Shown: positions 17,304 through 26,497 of the stretch, one piece after another
How positions within the stretch are numbered: the first letter of the stretch is position 1
Layout of the letters: each line of letters begins with the position of its first letter
Assembly: GCA_002363035.1 (NCBI GenBank)
Contig: DEWA01000040.1
Span: forward strand, 1-58,703
Length of the DNA stretch: 58,703 nt
Direction: 5' to 3'
From: Verrucomicrobia bacterium UBA3222
GTDB taxonomy: Bacteria > Verrucomicrobiota > Verrucomicrobiia > Opitutales > UBA9783
Program-made: the position numbers and the translations under genes
The notes under the pieces: model-generated
The model's input: the letters and a program-made list of their open reading frames with translations, nothing else
The model's database searches: none
What the model was told of the DNA's origin: nothing

Positions 17304-18992
17304 ATGTCCAAGCGTTTCGCGGTCTTCGTCTACACGGCTTCGTTTCTGTTCTTCGGGTGTTTTTTTATTTGGCCGATTTGGAAAGTCATCCAAGGCGGTT
17401 TTTTTGACGAACGGAATTGCTTTACGCTCCGTTACGTCGCCGTCGTTTTTCAAAATCCCGTCTACATTGAAGGCATCATCAATGCTTTAAAAATCGGTAT
17501 CGGCTCCACCGTCCTCAGCCTTTGCCTCGCCGTTCCGCTCGCCTGCCTCTATAACAAATACGAATTTTTCGGCAAGAAAGCGTTTGCCGCCGCGGTGCTG
17601 TTGCCGCTTATTCTGCCGCCGTTCGTCGGCGTAAACGGATTTTTGCAACTGCTGGGCACTTACGGAACACTGAATACGTTGCTCATGCGGTTCGGCTGGC
17701 TGACGCGACCCATCGATTGGGTCGGGGTGGCACCGTTGCTCAGCATCATGATCGTTAATGCCCTCAGTTTATATCCCATTCTGTATCTCAATATCGTTGC
17801 GGCGCTGGCGAATTTGGATCCGACGTTATCGGAAGTGGCGGAGAATTTGGGCTGTCGCGGCTTTCGAAAGTTTCGCACCGTCACGTTTCCGCTCATCCGT
17901 CCGGGCGTGTTTGCCGGATGCACCATCGTATTTATCTGGTCTTTTACGGAGCTCGGCGTCCCGCTGATGTTCAACTTCAATCGCGTTTTATCGGTGCAAA
18001 TCTACCACGGACTGCGGGAAATCGGCAGTAGCCCGTTCCCGTATGCGCTCGTCGGTGTTTTGTTTGTTCTCTCGGCGACATTCTACCTGCTCGGAAAGCG
18101 ATATTTCGGCAAAAACAGCTACGCCATGCTCGCCAAAGCGTCCCACGGTCGCACATGTCGCCGTTTGAATGTTTTTCAATCGTGCGGTTGCATGTTGGTT
18201 TTCGCGCTCATCACCGGATTGGCATTGGCACCGCATCTGGCGGTTATTCTGTTCTCGTTCGCGAGCGACTGGTACCAAACGATTTTGCCGGTTGCTTTCA
18301 CCAAAGCCAATTATTTGGCGGCACTCGGCGATTCCATCACGATCCCGTCCATTCAAAATAACCTTATTTACGCTTCGGGAGCGACCGTCATCAGCATTCT
18401 GCTCGGGATCGGCGTCGCGTTTGCGGTCGTGCGCACCCAATGGGTCGGTCGGCAGTGGCTTGATACCTGCGCCATGATGCCGCTCGCCGTTCCGAGCCTG
18501 GTGGTGGCGTTCGGATTGCTCGCCATGACGCAGGACGGGTGTGTTTTTTCTTTCCTCAATCCGACCAAAAATCCGACGCTGCTTCTCATCATCGCCTACG
18601 CCGTTCGCAAAGTTCCGCTGATGGTGCGTTCAAGCGTCGCCGGTCTGCAACAAATTTCCGTCACCTACGAAGAAGCGGCGCAAAGCCTCGGTTGTACGGC
18701 GATGAAAGCCGCCTGCCGCATCACGGTTCCGCTGATTGCCGCCAATTTGATTGCCGGTGCCATTCTTGTCTTCTCTCAAGCCATGCTGGAAGTTTCCGAC
18801 TCGCTGGTTTTGGCACAAAAAAGAGCTTTCTATCCCGTCACCAAGGCAATTTACGAGTTGATGAACTTCCTCGGGAGCGGTACGTTCCTGTCCTGCGCTC
18901 TGGGCGTCTGGGCAATGACCTTCCTTGCGGTGACCATCATCGGCGCATCGGTGTTGCTCGGGAAAAGCTTTGGTTCAATTTTTAAGGTTTGA
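17304..18992 (+). CDS. Fe(III)-type ABC transporter permease (FbpB-like, fused double permease)
   Basis: 562 aa with about twelve membrane segments in two halves, each carrying a binding-protein-dependent permease signature (EVAENLGCRGFRKFRTVTFPLIRPG near residue 180 and EEAAQSLGCTAMKAACRITVPLI near 460). This two-domain layout is typical of FbpB/ThiP-type permeases for ferric iron or thiamine. Neither a binding protein nor an ATPase gene lies next to it, so its partners must be encoded elsewhere. Substrate is inferred only from family resemblance. Confidence 0.8.
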   Translation: MSKRFAVFVYTASFLFFGCFFIWPIWKVIQGGFFDERNCFTLRYVAVVFQNPVYIEGIINALKIGIGSTVLSLCLAVPLACLYNKYEFFGKKAFAAAVLLPLILPPFVGVNGFLQLLGTYGTLNTLLMRFGWLTRPIDWVGVAPLLSIMIVNALSLYPILYLNIVAALANLDPTLSEVAENLGCRGFRKFRTVTFPLIRPGVFAGCTIVFIWSFTELGVPLMFNFNRVLSVQIYHGLREIGSSPFPYALVGVLFVLSATFYLLGKRYFGKNSYAMLAKASHGRTCRRLNVFQSCGCMLVFALITGLALAPHLAVILFSFASDWYQTILPVAFTKANYLAALGDSITIPSIQNNLIYASGATVISILLGIGVAFAVVRTQWVGRQWLDTCAMMPLAVPSLVVAFGLLAMTQDGCVFSFLNPTKNPTLLLIIAYAVRKVPLMVRSSVAGLQQISVTYEEAAQSLGCTAMKAACRITVPLIAANLIAGAILVFSQAMLEVSDSLVLAQKRAFYPVTKAIYELMNFLGSGTFLSCALGVWAMTFLAVTIIGASVLLGKSFGSIFKV

Positions 18993-18994
18993 TT

Positions 18995-19042
18995 TTTATC
19001 CGGAAAAATTCGCTTTAAACAAAAATTGTTTGCCCGGATAAA
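18995..19042. terminator. Stem-loop between permease gene and truA
   Basis: TTTATCCGG (18995-19003) pairs perfectly with CCGGATAAA (19034-19042), and a second AAACAA/TTGTTT stem lies inside it. It sits three bases after the permease stop and could end transcription from either side, but there is no good T-run. Confidence 0.4.
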
Positions 19043-19242
19043 CGGTATTTTTCTCGGAATACACAGTACATCACGTAAAAAACAAAGTACGTTGCATGTA
19101 CACACTTCGGAACGCCTCCGACCGTTATGAAAATCCGCTTTTAACGTCTCATGTACGTAACAGCTTTTTTATTTCCGAACAAAATTCGGCACGGCTCGTT
19201 ATGTCTTTCTCGGGCTTTTACTAGAATTCAACCCAACGCCTT

Positions 19243-19974
19243 TTAATAAAGAACTTCCTCCAAGAACAATCCGCACGCGGGCGCGGTCATGAGCGGATAA
19301 TCTAAATTTTCCAATTGCAACCGTCGCTCGATGAAGCAAATATCAATTTTTCCGACACCGACCATCACCAACGCACCCATGATTTTCCGAACCATGCGAT
19401 AAAGGTAACCGGAACCCGTCAGCGATAAAACGAAACAGTTGTTCTCCTTGAAAACACCCGCCGATGTCAGCGTTTTGACGGTATTTTCGCACGGCAACAC
19501 CTTCCCGGCGAAACCGCGAAAATCATGCGTTCCTTCAAAACACCGCACCGCCTCCTCCAAGAGATGCATATCAAGCTTCGGATACGGAACCGACCACACA
19601 TAGCGCGCTTCAAACGGATCCGCGGGATACGGTTGGAAATAATAATGATAACGCTTTTGATGCGCCGAAAAACGCGCATGAAACGTATCATCAACCGCTT
19701 CAACACGCGTAATGCAAACGGCAGGCGGCAAATTGCGGTTTAAAGCGCGCAACAGTGCCTCGGAACCGTGCTTCCAATCCGCATCAAAATGAAACACCTG
19801 CCCGCGCGCATGCACGCCGGCGTCGGTTCGACCGCTCCCGTGGATGCGAATAAAATGCTTAAAAATCGCAAACAACCGCGCCTCAATCACATCCTGCACC
19901 GCATTATGATTGACCTGACTTTGCCACCCGCAAAATTCGGTTCCGTCATAGGCAACGGTACATTTCCACCGCAT
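19243..19974 (-). CDS. truA: tRNA pseudouridine(38-40) synthase TruA
   Basis: 243 aa from the ATG at 19974, which gives the canonical N-terminus (MRWKCTVAYDGTEFCGWQ); the frame is open further upstream but without family similarity. The catalytic Asp51 lies in GSGRTDAGVHARG. FHARFSAHQKRYHYYF and YRMVRKIMGALVMVG are the conserved later blocks. It isomerises uridines in the anticodon arm of many tRNAs. It is the only gene on the minus strand here and its 5' end faces tRNA-Lys. Confidence 0.95.
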   Translation of the reverse strand: MRWKCTVAYDGTEFCGWQSQVNHNAVQDVIEARLFAIFKHFIRIHGSGRTDAGVHARGQVFHFDADWKHGSEALLRALNRNLPPAVCITRVEAVDDTFHARFSAHQKRYHYYFQPYPADPFEARYVWSVPYPKLDMHLLEEAVRCFEGTHDFRGFAGKVLPCENTVKTLTSAGVFKENNCFVLSLTGSGYLYRMVRKIMGALVMVGVGKIDICFIERRLQLENLDYPLMTAPACGLFLEEVLY

Positions 19975-20176
19975 CGCTTCATACCAACAAACCCGACCGT
20001 TTGCGTCAATCAACCTGCCGATATACTCCAAAAGTATCGTTTGGTGCCAAAAGAGAAATCTTCGGTGATGCATTTGCAAATTTTCACAAAATTGCCAAAA
20101 CAAGCAAAAATTAAGCAATGCTTTCGACTTCCCCCATTTTTTCATCAAAAACGCAAAAAAACTTAACGCAAAAAAC

Positions 20177-20206
20177 TTGACGACGGCATCAAAGCGATTT
20201 TAATAG
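20177..20206 (+). promoter_or_regulatory. Promoter of tRNA-Lys and the dUTPase gene
   Basis: TTGACG (20177-20182), an 18-base spacer and TAATAG (20201-20206). The tRNA begins 17 bases further on, consistent with this being its promoter. Confidence 0.55.
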
Positions 20207-20222
20207 AAGCTGTACCAGACGT

Positions 20223-20297
20223 GCCTCGGTAGCTCAACGGTAGAGCAGTGGCCTTTTAAGCCATTGGTTCAGGGTTCGAATCCCTGCCGTGGTACCA
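20223..20297 (+). tRNA. tRNA-Lys (anticodon TTT)
   Basis: A complete cloverleaf of 75 nt with encoded CCA (20295-20297). The anticodon loop CTTTTAA has TTT at 20255-20257. D arm GCTC/GAGC and T arm CAGGG/CCCTG are perfect. The acceptor GCCTCGG/CCGTGGT contains one T-T mismatch (20226 with 20290) and a terminal G-T pair, which is unusual. Alternative pairings do not improve it. Confidence 0.93.
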
Positions 20298-20310
20298 GTT
20301 TCGGGCGTTT

Positions 20311-20670
20311 ATGGATAAGCTGGATGCACTTTTTGAGAAACAGGAACAGCTTAATGTACGTATTCTCGGTGCCAATGCGCAAAAAATCCTCCAAAACGCT
20401 CCCGAGGAGTGGCTCTTGAAGTTCACGCGTGCGTTGCAGCAGGAAGTCGCGGAGTTGGTGGATTGCGTTCCGTGGAAATGGTGGGCGCATTATCAAAAAT
20501 CGGATCTCGAACACGCCAAGGTTGAACTGGTCGACATTCTTCATTTTGTCATTTGCCTGGCTCAAACCCTCGGAATGAGTGCCGAGGATCTGTTCGACAC
20601 GTACATGAAAAAAAATGCGGTCAATTTTCAACGCCAGGATGATGGTTATTCAGAAAAGGCAAAAGAGTAG
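20311..20670 (+). CDS. dut: Dimeric dUTPase (all-alpha NTP pyrophosphatase family)
   Basis: 119 aa, all helical. The metal-binding motifs of the dimeric dUTPase/MazG-like fold are present: E45xxE48 in QQEVAELVD and E72xxD75 in KVELVDILHF, with the WKWW motif between them that is diagnostic of the dimeric dUTPase group. It hydrolyses dUTP (and dUDP) to dUMP, keeping uracil out of DNA. It is not related to trimeric Dut. It starts 13 bases after tRNA-Lys and is probably transcribed with it. It is short for the family, with few residues beyond the core. Confidence 0.8.
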   Translation: MDKLDALFEKQEQLNVRILGANAQKILQNAPEEWLLKFTRALQQEVAELVDCVPWKWWAHYQKSDLEHAKVELVDILHFVICLAQTLGMSAEDLFDTYMKKNAVNFQRQDDGYSEKAKE

Positions 20671-20684
20671 AGGCTAAATATTTT

Positions 20685-21428
20685 ATGGAGGATAAATATA
20701 CATATTATTCGTCATTTTCAGAATCTGCACGTGCGTTAGGCACATCAGAATATGATAAGATACACTTTCATAAGCGGAATCCGCAGAATGACCAACTTGC
20801 CTTTGAAGATATATGCTATAAGTGCCCTAATTTGAAAAAGAGAAAAGGATTGAACGTTTTAGATGTCGGTCCCGGATGCACAAGTCTGCAACGACTGATT
20901 TCGTCATTATGCAAAGAGCAGGATCATACGCTATATTTGGCAGATTGCCCGGAGATGCTGTCTCATATCAGCGATGAGTCGCATATCAAGAAGTACCCGG
21001 GTTTTTTCCCTGACGCTACTTTCGAAGCAATCAAAAAAGACAGCGGTGGTATTGATATTGTCATCTGCAACTCTGTATTTGTGTACGATTCTGCTGCTTA
21101 TGATATCTGTCGGTTTACCGATTGCGTTATGCAACTACTGAATACCGGCGGCAATGCAATTATTGGCGATTGTACCAATATTTCTAAAAAGAAGCGTTTC
21201 TATGCTTCTCAAACCGGGAAGTCGTTACTCGAGAATCTTAGAAAGAGATCTCGTGCTATCCCGGATCCTGTTTTTAATGTCCCCGAATACGGCGAACTTG
21301 ATGATGCTGTTCTCGAAAGCATTGTGAAAAGATGCCGGTCTTTTGGATTCGAAGCTTATTTAGTCCCACAACCCGAAGGTTTGGCAATGTGGTGGGAAAG
21401 GGAGGATATCCTTATCCGGAAGATATAA
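20685..21428 (+). CDS. SAM-dependent methyltransferase, substrate unknown
   Basis: 247 aa. The SAM-binding motif I is LDVGPGCTSL (about residues 59-68), followed by an acidic strand end (LYLADCP) and IDIVICNSVFVY as motif II/III of a class I Rossmann methyltransferase. The C-terminal third is divergent. It sits between dut and lgt and is distinctly more AT-rich, with codons unlike its neighbours, which suggests acquisition. No specific substrate can be named. Confidence 0.65.
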   Translation: MEDKYTYYSSFSESARALGTSEYDKIHFHKRNPQNDQLAFEDICYKCPNLKKRKGLNVLDVGPGCTSLQRLISSLCKEQDHTLYLADCPEMLSHISDESHIKKYPGFFPDATFEAIKKDSGGIDIVICNSVFVYDSAAYDICRFTDCVMQLLNTGGNAIIGDCTNISKKKRFYASQTGKSLLENLRKRSRAIPDPVFNVPEYGELDDAVLESIVKRCRSFGFEAYLVPQPEGLAMWWEREDILIRKI

Positions 21429-21438
21429 GAAATCTTTT

Positions 21439-22266
21439 TTGGCAAACGTGTTTCTTAGATACTATGTTCACAACTTCGATCCGTTCCTCGTTAAATTCCC
21501 GCCTTCATGGTCGATACAGGGCATCCGTTGGTACGGTGTCGCTTATTTGTCGGCTTTTATCTTCGCCGCTTGGTTCCTTAAACATGAACACACGCGCGGA
21601 AGGCTGAAACTGAACGACACGCAACAACAAAATTTCCTTTTCACCGTTTTTTGCGGAATGTTGCTCGGCGGTCGGCTGGGGTATGTTTTGTTTTATAAAT
21701 TCGATTATTACCTGAAACGACCGCTTGAAATTTTCGCCGTCTGGGAAGGCGGAATGGCAAGTCATGGCGGAATGATTGGCATTCTTATTGCCTTGTGGAT
21801 TTTCGGTCGCCGTTATCATTATTCCGTTTTTTCGCTGGCGGATTTAACCGTTCCGCTCGGAACCTTGGGCATTTTTCTCGGTCGTTGCGCAAATTTCATC
21901 AACGGCGAACTCTACGGAACCGTCACCAATGTTCCGTGGGCGGTTATTTTTCCGAACAATCCCCTCCCGCGCCATCCGTCCCAACTGTACGAAGCCCTCG
22001 GTGAAGGCTTGCTGTTACTTCTCTGGAGTATGCATTTTCTCCGTAAAAACGCACATCTAAAAACCCACACGGGACTGTTGGCAAGTCATTTTCTTATCTA
22101 CTATGGTTTGATCCGATACATTCTTGAGCTCTTTCGCGAACCCGATGCGGAGTTTATCGGTTGTTTTTCGCGCGGACAATTTTATTCGATTTTTATGGTT
22201 ATTGTTGGAATTGTATGTTGTTTCTATGTTAAAAAATATCCGCAGGAAGGTTGTGTGTTTGGATGA
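21439..22266 (+). CDS. lgt: Prolipoprotein diacylglyceryl transferase Lgt
   Basis: 275 aa inner-membrane enzyme that transfers diacylglycerol from phosphatidylglycerol to the lipobox Cys of prolipoproteins. About seven membrane segments are visible. The conserved HGGMIG loop and the signature GRCANFINGELYG (Asn/Glu/Gly catalytic region) are intact, as is HPSQLYEA. Start uncertain: TTG at 21439 or GTG at 21448, no ATG in a sensible position. The enzyme matches the presence of a lipoprotein at the window start. Confidence 0.93.
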   Translation: MANVFLRYYVHNFDPFLVKFPPSWSIQGIRWYGVAYLSAFIFAAWFLKHEHTRGRLKLNDTQQQNFLFTVFCGMLLGGRLGYVLFYKFDYYLKRPLEIFAVWEGGMASHGGMIGILIALWIFGRRYHYSVFSLADLTVPLGTLGIFLGRCANFINGELYGTVTNVPWAVIFPNNPLPRHPSQLYEALGEGLLLLLWSMHFLRKNAHLKTHTGLLASHFLIYYGLIRYILELFREPDAEFIGCFSRGQFYSIFMVIVGIVCCFYVKKYPQEGCVFG

Positions 22267-22313
22267 AGTAATTTCACGGAAAACATCCCTTTTAACTAAC
22301 ATACCGGAATCCT

Positions 22314-22402
22314 TAAATTTTCCACAAAAAAATACTTTACATCCGATAAGAAAACTCAAAGCATCAAAGTAGCTTTTAAAGGAGAATCGTAAAGGATTTC
22401 CC
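22314..22402 (+). repeat. Conserved leader element, copy 1 (upstream of wbpA-type operon)
   Basis: About 89 bases alignable with 32602-32686. Blocks identical in both copies include TAAATTTT, ACTTTACATCC (22334-22344), AAGCATCAAAGTAGCTTT (22359-22376), GTAAAG (22389-22394) and the final CCATGAGAG. CTTTAC can pair with GTAAAG, and AAAGC with GCTTT inside it, giving a two-stem RNA. Alternatively TTTACA plus 17 bases plus AAGCAT could be a promoter; the spacing is the same in both copies. Sequence further upstream is unrelated. Confidence 0.75.
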
Positions 22403-22489
<87 letters not shown>

Positions 22490-22519
22490 TTGGATTCTAC
22501 CGCGAGGAAATTTAAAGGC

Positions 22520-23800
22520 ATGAAGGTAGCAGTTTTAGGGCTTGGTTATGTCGGTCAACCTTTGTTGAAGCGTTGTCTCGAGAAGGGATTCGAAGGCATC
22601 GGGTTTGATATCAACGAGCATTTAATTGCCGATTTATCGAAGAGCATCAGTAGGATAACGGGGTTCGATGCTTCTCTTTTTCCGCATTCCATCAAAAAGG
22701 GACGGCTGAAGCTTTCATCTGATCCGTCTGTTTTAAGAGAAGCGGAAGCGATTATGCTTTGCCTTCCGACACCGCTCACCAAGCAACACACGCCCGATCT
22801 GTCATTTGTTTTATCGGGTGTCAAAGCGATTACGAAACACGCTTCCAAAGGTGTGCTGGTAGTGTTGGAATCCACGACCTATCCGGGAACGACCGTTGAA
22901 GTACTGCAACCGCTTCTCGAAAAAACTTTCGGGATGGTGGGAGTTGATTTTTATCTCGGATATTCACCGGAACGCGAAGATCCCGGGAATCCGCAGTCGA
23001 ATTTTGACAATGTCCCAAAGGTTGTCAGCGGCATAACAGAGGCTTGTCGCCGAAAGATGATCGAATTATATTCACAAATCGTTAAGAAAGTAGTACCCGT
23101 TTCATCCTGTTCAACGGCCGAAATGGTTAAAATTTGGGAAAACACGTTTCGCGCCGTCAATATCTCTGCCGTTAACGAGATGAAAATTATTTGCGATCGC
23201 ATGGGCATTGATGTTTGGGAAGTCATCGAAGCGGCCAAAACCAAACCCTACGGCTTTACTCCGTTTTATCCGGGTCCCGGGATGGGGGGGCATTGCATTC
23301 CGGTGGATCCGTTTTATTTAACCTGGAAAGCCAAAGAATACGAAATTCATACGCGCTTTATTGAGCTGGCAGGAGAAATCAATTTTCGTATGCATGGCTA
23401 TGTGGTTGGGAAGGTCGTTCAGGCACTGAACGAACAATGTAAATCAACAAAAAGGGCGAATATTCTTATTATCGGGATTACCTATAAAGCCGATATTGGC
23501 GACTTACGGGAGTCACCCGCATTTCCGATTATGGAGCGATTGCAAAAGCTTGGTGCTTGCGTGGATTACAGCGATCTTCACATACCCGAGATTCCCGTTC
23601 TTCGTGATTATCCTTTTTTAAAAGGCCAAAAGGGCGTTCCATTGTCTCCCGATACCATCGCAGGGTACGATGCTTGTGTTATTTTAACGAAACACAAAAA
23701 TTTGCCCTATGAAACGATTGCTGAACATGCACAGTGTATCGTAGACACACGAAATTGCATGTCGAATTATCATCCGAAATGTAAGGTGTATAAAGCCTGA
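22520..23800 (+). CDS. wbpA: UDP-N-acetylglucosamine 6-dehydrogenase (WbpA/WecC-type nucleotide-sugar dehydrogenase)
   Basis: 426 aa from the ATG at 22520, giving the canonical MKVAVLGLGYVGQPL with the NAD-binding GxGYxG. A TTG at 22490 would add ten residues and lies next to the stop of the leader ORF. ESTTYPGTT and the catalytic Cys block GMGGHCIPVDP are intact. Family members oxidise UDP-GlcNAc or UDP-ManNAc to the uronic acid with two NAD+. The three following genes match wbpB, wbpD and wbpE, which makes UDP-GlcNAcA the likely product. The wbpB start overlaps its stop (TGATG). Confidence 0.88.
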   Translation: MKVAVLGLGYVGQPLLKRCLEKGFEGIGFDINEHLIADLSKSISRITGFDASLFPHSIKKGRLKLSSDPSVLREAEAIMLCLPTPLTKQHTPDLSFVLSGVKAITKHASKGVLVVLESTTYPGTTVEVLQPLLEKTFGMVGVDFYLGYSPEREDPGNPQSNFDNVPKVVSGITEACRRKMIELYSQIVKKVVPVSSCSTAEMVKIWENTFRAVNISAVNEMKIICDRMGIDVWEVIEAAKTKPYGFTPFYPGPGMGGHCIPVDPFYLTWKAKEYEIHTRFIELAGEINFRMHGYVVGKVVQALNEQCKSTKRANILIIGITYKADIGDLRESPAFPIMERLQKLGACVDYSDLHIPEIPVLRDYPFLKGQKGVPLSPDTIAGYDACVILTKHKNLPYETIAEHAQCIVDTRNCMSNYHPKCKVYKA

Positions 23801-24759
23801 TGAAAAACATTGCGGTTATCGGTTGCGGCTATTGGGGGAAAAATCTCGTTCGTAATTTTCATGAACTCGGAGCATTGGCAGCCATTTGGGATCCAGTAGA
23901 GACAGTCGCAAAAACTTTCTCGGAAAAATACCATGTGCCTGCGAGATCTTGGGAGAATATCTTAAAGGATGATTCCATACAGGGAGTTGTTTTAGCCGTT
24001 CCGGTTCCGTTGCATGCCAAATTATGCATCGAGGCATTGGAAGCCGGGAAGGATGTTTTTGTCGAAAAACCACTGGCATTAACGGAAAACGAAGGACTGA
24101 GCGTAAAAGAAACTTTACAAAAGACTTCACGGATACTGCTTGTGGGACATCTTTTGCAATATCATCCCGCTGTTGAAATCGTCAAAAATCTTTTGGCAGA
24201 CGGCACCATTGGTAATCTGGAATATGTTCGCTCTCATCGGTTTAATTTCGGAAAAATTCGTGCTGATGAAAATGTTCTGTGGAGCTTTGCACCGCATGAT
24301 TTTTCCGTCATTCATAGTCTCGCACAATCCGGCATTGCCTCAATATCCGCACACGGGCAGTATTGTTTTGGAGATAAAATCGCCGATCGTGTAGACATCC
24401 ATATTGCTTATGCTTCGGGTGTTCGTGCGGAGATTTGCACCTCCTGGGTTCATCCCTTTAAAGAACACAAGATGGTTATCGGATGTACCGAAGGCATGCT
24501 GGTATTCGACGACGTGTTACCGCCTGAGCAAAAATTGAAACTCTATCGTCATGTCTATGCTCGAAACAGGCAGTCGGTTATCACCGAAAAAGCGGATCCC
24601 GAAGACATTCCTTTGCCTTCGAGCGAACCGTTAAAAATCGAATGTCAACATTTCATCGATTGCATGCAATCGCGTCAGCAACCGCGAACAAACATCGACG
24701 AAGGGCTGGCCGTTCTTCATATGTTGCAGCTGGCACAGGAAAGTTTGGATCATGAGTGA
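23800..24759 (+). CDS. wbpB: UDP-GlcNAcA 3-dehydrogenase-like Gfo/Idh/MocA oxidoreductase (WbpB-type)
   Basis: 319 aa. It has a Rossmann [13 protein letters not shown] start, the [11 protein letters not shown] family motif and a C-terminal mixed-sheet domain. In Pseudomonas, WbpB oxidises C3 of UDP-GlcNAcA so that WbpE can aminate it. Start and stop overlap the flanking genes (wbpA by one base, wbpD by eight), which argues for tight co-translation. Assignment relies on both family and gene order. Confidence 0.82.
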   Translation: MKNIAVIGCGYWGKNLVRNFHELGALAAIWDPVETVAKTFSEKYHVPARSWENILKDDSIQGVVLAVPVPLHAKLCIEALEAGKDVFVEKPLALTENEGLSVKETLQKTSRILLVGHLLQYHPAVEIVKNLLADGTIGNLEYVRSHRFNFGKIRADENVLWSFAPHDFSVIHSLAQSGIASISAHGQYCFGDKIADRVDIHIAYASGVRAEICTSWVHPFKEHKMVIGCTEGMLVFDDVLPPEQKLKLYRHVYARNRQSVITEKADPEDIPLPSSEPLKIECQHFIDCMQSRQQPRTNIDEGLAVLHMLQLAQESLDHE

Positions 24760-25315
24760 TTACTTTGTTCACGAAAGTTCCTGCGTTGATGAGGGGTGTA
24801 CCATCGGTGCAGGTACAAAAATTTGGCATTTTTCGCATATCATGCCGGGTGCCGTCATTGGAGAAAACTGCAACATCGGACAAAACGTATTTATCGATCG
24901 AGACGTACATATCGGCAACCGCTGTAAAATCCAAAACAACGTCTCCGTTTATAACGGCGTTCAACTGGAAGATGATATTTTTTGCGGTCCGAGTTGTGTT
25001 TTTACAAATGTTTATAATCCGCGAGCGGCAATCGAACGAAAAAATGAATTTCTCAAAACTTTGGTTAAGCAAGGCGCAACCATCGGCGCAAATGCCACGA
25101 TCGTTTGCGGTGTAACACTGGGTGAGTATTGTTTTATCGGAGCGGGAGCCGTTGTTACAAAAAATGTACCACCTTACGCCTGCGTTGTCGGCAACCCCAC
25201 GCGGCAAATCGGTTGGCGTTGCGCATGCGGTGAAAATTTGCCTAAAACCTTGCAATGCGCCCGTTGCGGGTTACGGTATCAATTGAGCAATCATCAACTT
25301 GAAAAGTGCCTATGA
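24752..25315 (+). CDS. wbpD: UDP-2-acetamido-3-amino-glucuronate N-acetyltransferase (WbpD-type)
   Basis: 187 aa left-handed beta-helix enzyme with repeated hexapeptides ([29 protein letters not shown] and so on). It matches WbpD, which acetylates the 3-amino group to give UDP-GlcNAc3NAcA. The C-terminus holds an unusual four-Cys cluster (CACGEN...CARCG), possibly a zinc ribbon. It overlaps wbpB by eight bases, and its stop overlaps the wbpE start. Confidence 0.85.
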   Translation: MSDYFVHESSCVDEGCTIGAGTKIWHFSHIMPGAVIGENCNIGQNVFIDRDVHIGNRCKIQNNVSVYNGVQLEDDIFCGPSCVFTNVYNPRAAIERKNEFLKTLVKQGATIGANATIVCGVTLGEYCFIGAGAVVTKNVPPYACVVGNPTRQIGWRCACGENLPKTLQCARCGLRYQLSNHQLEKCL

Positions 25316-26439
25316 AAATGCCGTTCATCGATCTGAAGCGCCAGTATAAACTGCACAAAGAGGCTTTTGATAATGCCGTTCATGCCGTTTTGAAACACGG
25401 TCAATACATTCACGGTTCGGAAGTAACCGAATTTGAAAATCAGCTACAACATTTTGCAAACGTCAGACACGCCGTTACATGCGGGAACGGAACCGATGCT
25501 CTGGTACTGGCTCTGCAGGCGATGCATCTGCAGAAAGGTGATGTTGTTTTTGTTCCGAGCCTGACCTTTGCGGCAACGGCTGAGGCAGTTGCGCTCTGCG
25601 GCGGCATTCCGTTTTTTGTCGATATCGATGACAAAACCTACAATTTGAGCATTAAAAGCCTGAAAGAAGCTGTTTTTGAAGCGCAAAAACAATCTTTAAA
25701 GGCGGTCGGCATCATCGCAGTCGATTTATTCGGGTTGGCTGCCGACTATACCGCTATTAACGAAATTGCAAAGGAGGACAACTTATGGGTCATGTCCGAT
25801 TGTGCGCAGGGTTTCGGTTGTACCCATAACGGTCATATGGTTTGCTCCTGCCGCGATTGTACGATTGCAACTACCAGCTTTTTCCCGGCGAAGCCGCTTG
25901 GTTGCTACGGTGACGGCGGAGCCGTTTTCACCAACAATGACGAAACGGATGCGCTTATTCGGAGTCTGCGTGAACACGGTAAAGGATCCGAGAAATACGA
26001 CAATGTCCGCATCGGACAAAACAGTCGCCTGGATACGATTCAAGCCGCCATTTTGATTGAAAAGTTAAAACTTTTTCCGGAAGAAATTGTTCTTCGCAAC
26101 AAGATTGCCGAGCATTACACACAGGCATTTCAATCGCACTACCAGACGCCACTTTGCCCGACGAGTGATACGTGCGTTTGGGCACAATACACCTTAAAGA
26201 CAACCGATCCGTCGGATCGGGAGCAAGCAATGAAAGCGTTCGACAATAACGGAATTCCGACAGTTATCTACTATCCAAAACCGCTTCATTTGCAAACGGC
26301 ATACAAGCACTTTCCGCATGCAAACAATATGTCTGTTTGCGAGCAAGTGTCTCAAACCGTTTTCAGTCTACCCATATCGCCGTATTTAACGGAAGAAGAG
26401 GTTGATGAAGTTTGCGAGGTGTCGGAATTGTTGATGTAA
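25312..26439 (+). CDS. wbpE: DegT/DnrJ/EryC1 aminotransferase (WbpE-type)
   Basis: 375 aa from the ATG at 25312 (ATGA overlap with the wbpD stop); a GTG at 25306 is possible but less likely. The PLP-binding Lys lies in [17 protein letters not shown], and the [20 protein letters not shown] segment is diagnostic of sugar aminotransferases. It transfers an amino group from glutamate to the 3-keto sugar made by WbpB. With wbpA, B and D this gives UDP-GlcNAc3NAcA. The C2-epimerase WbpI, which would make the manno form, is absent from this window. Confidence 0.88.
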   Translation: MKMPFIDLKRQYKLHKEAFDNAVHAVLKHGQYIHGSEVTEFENQLQHFANVRHAVTCGNGTDALVLALQAMHLQKGDVVFVPSLTFAATAEAVALCGGIPFFVDIDDKTYNLSIKSLKEAVFEAQKQSLKAVGIIAVDLFGLAADYTAINEIAKEDNLWVMSDCAQGFGCTHNGHMVCSCRDCTIATTSFFPAKPLGCYGDGGAVFTNNDETDALIRSLREHGKGSEKYDNVRIGQNSRLDTIQAAILIEKLKLFPEEIVLRNKIAEHYTQAFQSHYQTPLCPTSDTCVWAQYTLKTTDPSDREQAMKAFDNNGIPTVIYYPKPLHLQTAYKHFPHANNMSVCEQVSQTVFSLPISPYLTEEEVDEVCEVSELLM

Positions 26440-26497
26440 AGTTGCGAATGAAAGTCTGCACCATTGCCGAGAATCGGGGAAGCTTGTTAGTTTAAGA

